From Eubacterium sp. (lineage in GTDB: Bacteria > Bacillota > Clostridia > Lachnospirales > Lachnospiraceae), in NCBI GenBank assembly GCA_024697885.1, contig JAILSA010000184.1, forward strand, positions 1 to 18,310: DNA of 18,310 bases, given 5' to 3'. Under the pieces are notes generated by a model, which had not been told where the DNA came from, made no database searches, and saw only the letters and a list, made by a program, of their open reading frames with translations. The position numbers were made by a program, and so were the translations under genes. Numbering within the stretch: position 1 is the stretch's first letter; the number at the start of each line of letters is the position of its first letter. Positions 16,175-18,310 of this stretch are shown here, one piece after another.

Positions 16175-17212
16175 TTATTCCACCATGTCCCAGGTCAGCT
16201 GCACATCTGCTTCCAAATCCATCGTGGCTTTTTTGCCCAACAAAGACTCGTAATCCTCCGCCTTAATCTGGCCCGTTCCCGGCCTCTTGACCCAAAGGTT
16301 TTCCCGGCTAAAGGCCTGTCCCTTGGCGATTGGGGCAATGGTCACCGCCGTGGCAAAGGCAAAGTCTATGGTCACCTGCTCTGCCGCCAAGGCCTCCTTG
16401 GTTCCCCCCAGCATCTGTGGGATTTCTCTGGCCGCCTCTAGCATGTCCTCCAGGGCCGCCTGGTCCATAGAACAAATCACATCCGGTCCCTGTCTGTCCA
16501 TGTGGTCTGTGTAGTGTCGCTCCACAATGCTGGCTCCCAAGGCCATGGCCGCCTTGCAGGCATTGTTGTTGAGCGTGTGGTCAGAAAGCCCTACCGGCAC
16601 CTGAGGAAACTCCCTCATCAGGGCCTCCATAGCCCCCAGTCTTACCTGGTCAGGCTTGGTAGGATAGAGGTTGGTGGTGTGGAGAAGAGCGTAGTCCACT
16701 CCCCTTTTTTCCAAAACCTCCACTGCCTTGCTGACACTGTTCAAATCGTTCATTCCCGTGGAGACTATCATGGGTTTTCCAAAGGATGCCACATGGTCTA
16801 GGAGGGGATAATTGTTCATCTCTCCAGAACCGATTTTGTAGGCCTCCACCCCGAATTCCTCCAGCCGGTCTGCTGCCGCCCGGGAAAAAGGTGTGCTGAG
16901 AAAAACCATGCCAAGCTCCTCTGTGTAGCGCTTCATCTCCAGCTCTTCCTCCCGGTTCAGGGCGCACTGGTCCATGATTTCATAAATGGAAATATCTGCG
17001 TTTCCCGGCACCACCTTCTTGGCTGCTGCCGCCATCTCATCCTCCACAATGTGGGTCTGATGCTTGACAATCCGAGCCCCTGCCTTATGGGCCGACAAAA
17101 CCATTTCCTTGGCCACCTCCAGGCTGCCACCGTGGTTAATTCCAATCTCCGGAATCACCAGAGGTCTCTCCCCCTGGCCCACCAAAATATTTCCTATCTT
17201 AAAATTTTTCAT
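16175..17212 (-). CDS. NeuB-family nonulosonic (sialic-type) acid synthase
   Basis: This is a 345-residue protein with the two-part NeuB layout. A TIM barrel covers about residues 15-275: PEIGINHGG (21-29), KHQTH (50-54), IGSGEMNN (127-134), STGM (151-154), SDHT (210-213) and ERHYTDHMDRQGPD (231-244). His212 and His233 fit the metal ligands of known NeuB enzymes. A C-terminal SAF domain covers about 283-345. Family members condense phosphoenolpyruvate with an amino-hexose to give sialic, legionaminic or pseudaminic acids. The usual GPDHxAS block reads GPDVICSMD here, so the substrate may differ. The start overlaps the upstream gene stop as ATGA (17209-17212), with only a weak GGAAG site, which suggests coupling. 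No CMP-activating neuA-type gene is in the window. SpsE-like or other roles are open. Confidence 0.85.
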   Translation of the reverse strand: MKNFKIGNILVGQGERPLVIPEIGINHGGSLEVAKEMVLSAHKAGARIVKHQTHIVEDEMAAAAKKVVPGNADISIYEIMDQCALNREEELEMKRYTEELGMVFLSTPFSRAAADRLEEFGVEAYKIGSGEMNNYPLLDHVASFGKPMIVSTGMNDLNSVSKAVEVLEKRGVDYALLHTTNLYPTKPDQVRLGAMEALMREFPQVPVGLSDHTLNNNACKAAMALGASIVERHYTDHMDRQGPDVICSMDQAALEDMLEAAREIPQMLGGTKEALAAEQVTIDFAFATAVTIAPIAKGQAFSRENLWVKRPGTGQIKAEDYESLLGKKATMDLEADVQLTWDMVE

Positions 17213-17970
17213 AGTTCTTCCACCACCTCATAAATGTACTTGTTACCCTCTTTGGCCACCCGGTCCACAACCCCCAAATCGTAGAGAACCTTCAGCGCCG
17301 TCTGGGCCCGATTGACTGTGAGCCCCGCCGCCTTGGCGTATTGCTTGGAGTCAAAGCGCTCCAACTCCACCGGCACTAACATGCGATAGTCCGCCGGGCA
17401 GGTCAGGAGCAAATCCTCCTTGACCTCAATGGGAATGCGGTCGTAGCGGTGGGACCCCTTTTTCCGATCCCTGCTCCAGCCGTCCAAAAGCCGGTACTCC
17501 TCCATGTCCAAGAGCAAAATCCGAATGGACAGATTTGGGTCCGTCAAAAATGGCTTGATCCGGTAGAGTTCCCGAAAAACAGCCTGGGGCGTTCCCTTCT
17601 TAGGCGACTTGCGCCGGTCCGTCTCCTCCCCGGTCTCCGGGTCAATCCAAATCAACCACTTGGTGGCGGGCACCGGATAGACTATAGTCACCTGATAGAG
17701 GGGCAAAAAAGCCCGCAGTTTGTTTCGCATAGTATTAAAATTGGCCGTCTGCACCTCGAAAATTTTGCCCTCCCGATAGATGTCTGCCACATAGCCCTCT
17801 AGTGGAACTTCGTGGTAGTCCTCATCTGGTTCTACATAAATTTTAACCACGGCATGGACCGTCTTTTCACCGAGGGTACCAATGCCGTGGTTTTCATGCT
17901 GTCTGGATAAAATTTCCTTGGCGATCTGATTAATGCTCGCCGCCCTGTCCATAGTATGCGTTTGCACCAT
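17209..17970 (-). CDS. Unrecognised protein with possible PD-(D/E)XK-like motif and C-terminal helix-turn-helix
   Basis: This is a 253-residue soluble protein I do not recognise. Residues 28-100 have a pattern that could be a nuclease-like core: Glu35 in [10 protein letters not shown], Asp63 in EGYVADIY, and Glu72 with Gln74 in IFEVQT. That is the E...D...ExQ order seen in PD-(D/E)XK folds. Residues about 207-245 ([21 protein letters not shown], then LGVVDRV) look like a winged helix-turn-helix. The middle part (about 104-200) is rich in basic residues. The start is unsure: ATG at 17970 overlaps araD by 41 bp, ATG at 17952 by 23 bp, and neither has a good ribosome binding site, so expression may depend on coupling to araD. 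It overlaps the neuB-like gene by 4 bp. A DNA-binding or nuclease role is a guess from motif order only. Confidence 0.75.
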   Translation of the reverse strand: MVQTHTMDRAASINQIAKEILSRQHENHGIGTLGEKTVHAVVKIYVEPDEDYHEVPLEGYVADIYREGKIFEVQTANFNTMRNKLRAFLPLYQVTIVYPVPATKWLIWIDPETGEETDRRKSPKKGTPQAVFRELYRIKPFLTDPNLSIRILLLDMEEYRLLDGWSRDRKKGSHRYDRIPIEVKEDLLLTCPADYRMLVPVELERFDSKQYAKAAGLTVNRAQTALKVLYDLGVVDRVAKEGNKYIYEVVEEL

Positions 17971-18310
17971 GTTTTCTGAAGTAGTGCTTATCCATCAAAT
18001 ACTGTGGAGCGCGACCCACGCGTGGGTTCAAGGTCAATGTGTGGTGAGCCATCTCAGCTACCTTATCAAGTACTACTGCGTTGTATACAGCGTTTGCTGG
18101 ATCTTTTCCCCATGCAAATGGTCCATGGTTCTTAACTACGATTCCAGGTACTGCCATAGGATCTCCCTCACCGATTGTCTCGATGATAACGCTTCCTGTA
18201 TTTTTCTCGTATGCCTCTTCAATCTCCTCTGCAGTCAGGTCTCTTGTGCAAGGGATATCTCCGTAGAAGTAATCTGCATGAGTTGTTCCCAGTGCTGGAA
18301 TGGACATTCC
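17930..18310 (-). CDS. araD: L-ribulose-5-phosphate 4-epimerase, C-terminal part
   Basis: The last 126 codons of the gene are present; the start lies beyond the right edge. The enzyme converts L-ribulose-5-phosphate to D-xylulose-5-phosphate in arabinose use and needs a divalent metal. The visible part has [15 protein letters not shown], the metal-ligand histidine in [15 protein letters not shown], and the C-terminal [10 protein letters not shown] with the conserved tyrosine. These blocks match E. coli AraD closely as I recall it. Synonymous codon choice looks different from its neighbours, in line with high expression, though this was not counted. The stop at 17930 lies inside the next gene, with a 41-bp or 23-bp overlap depending on that gene's start. 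No terminator separates the two, so they may share a transcript. Confidence 0.96.
   Translation of the reverse strand, partial: GMSIPALGTTHADYFYGDIPCTRDLTAEEIEEAYEKNTGSVIIETIGEGDPMAVPGIVVKNHGPFAWGKDPANAVYNAVVLDKVAEMAHHTLTLNPRVGRAPQYLMDKHYFRKHGANAYYGQGGEH

Noticed and set aside
17930..18310. Truncated araD as a pseudogene
   Set aside because: The frame is intact and well conserved up to the window edge; it is cut only by the end of the given sequence.
1..18310. CRISPR arrays, tRNA or rRNA genes, insertion sequences, prophage genes
   Set aside because: No regular short repeats, cloverleaf sequences, transposase or phage motifs were seen on either strand.

Overview
The window reads as a chromosomal segment of a low-to-mid GC Firmicute, most likely a Lachnospiraceae-type Clostridium. 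The signs are purine-rich AGGAGG-type ribosome binding sites, ATG/TTG starts, a BspA-type leucine-rich repeat protein paired with an ECF-like sigma factor, a pyrimidine-nucleoside phosphorylase, and tightly packed genes. The assignment is an inference from gene types and style. No rRNA, tRNA, CRISPR array, insertion sequence or prophage is visible, and no gene-free stretch exceeds 300 bases.

Layout, right to left, because most genes lie on the minus strand. (a) 18310-16175: the 3' end of araD, an unrecognised protein with a possible PD-(D/E)XK-like motif and a C-terminal helix-turn-helix, and a NeuB-family synthase. The three overlap end to start. (b) 16137-14631: a lone plus-strand gene with its own promoter and a long bidirectional terminator. 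It encodes a shortened relative of the arylsulfate sulfotransferase found further left. (c) 14610-11322: a two-domain chromate-type (CHR) transporter, a DUF5662 protein and a MATE exporter, likely one operon. (d) 11249-5801: cysD, cysN, cysC and an arylsulfotransferase (ASST) gene, likely one operon ending at a hairpin terminator. (e) 5773-2222: pyrimidine-nucleoside phosphorylase, UDP-galactopyranose mutase and a family-2 glycosyltransferase. (f) 2119-1: an ECF-like sigma factor translationally coupled to a single-pass membrane LRR protein that runs off the left edge.

The most notable part is (d) with (b). ATP sulfurylase (CysD+CysN) and APS kinase (CysC) together make PAPS, but no PAPS/APS reductase or sulfite reductase gene is seen. 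The last gene of the unit is instead an ASST-family protein without a visible signal peptide, so the set looks like a sulfo-transfer module rather than sulfate assimilation. Two degenerate partners go with it: CysN carries a C-terminal APS-kinase-like domain whose APS-binding motif is lost, and the plus-strand gene is an ASST relative that keeps the N-terminal and C-terminal regions but lacks most of the propeller and its catalytic histidines. Galactofuranose (glf), glycosyltransferase and NeuB-like genes nearby are compatible with a cell-surface glycan setting, but a link to sulfation is only an inference.
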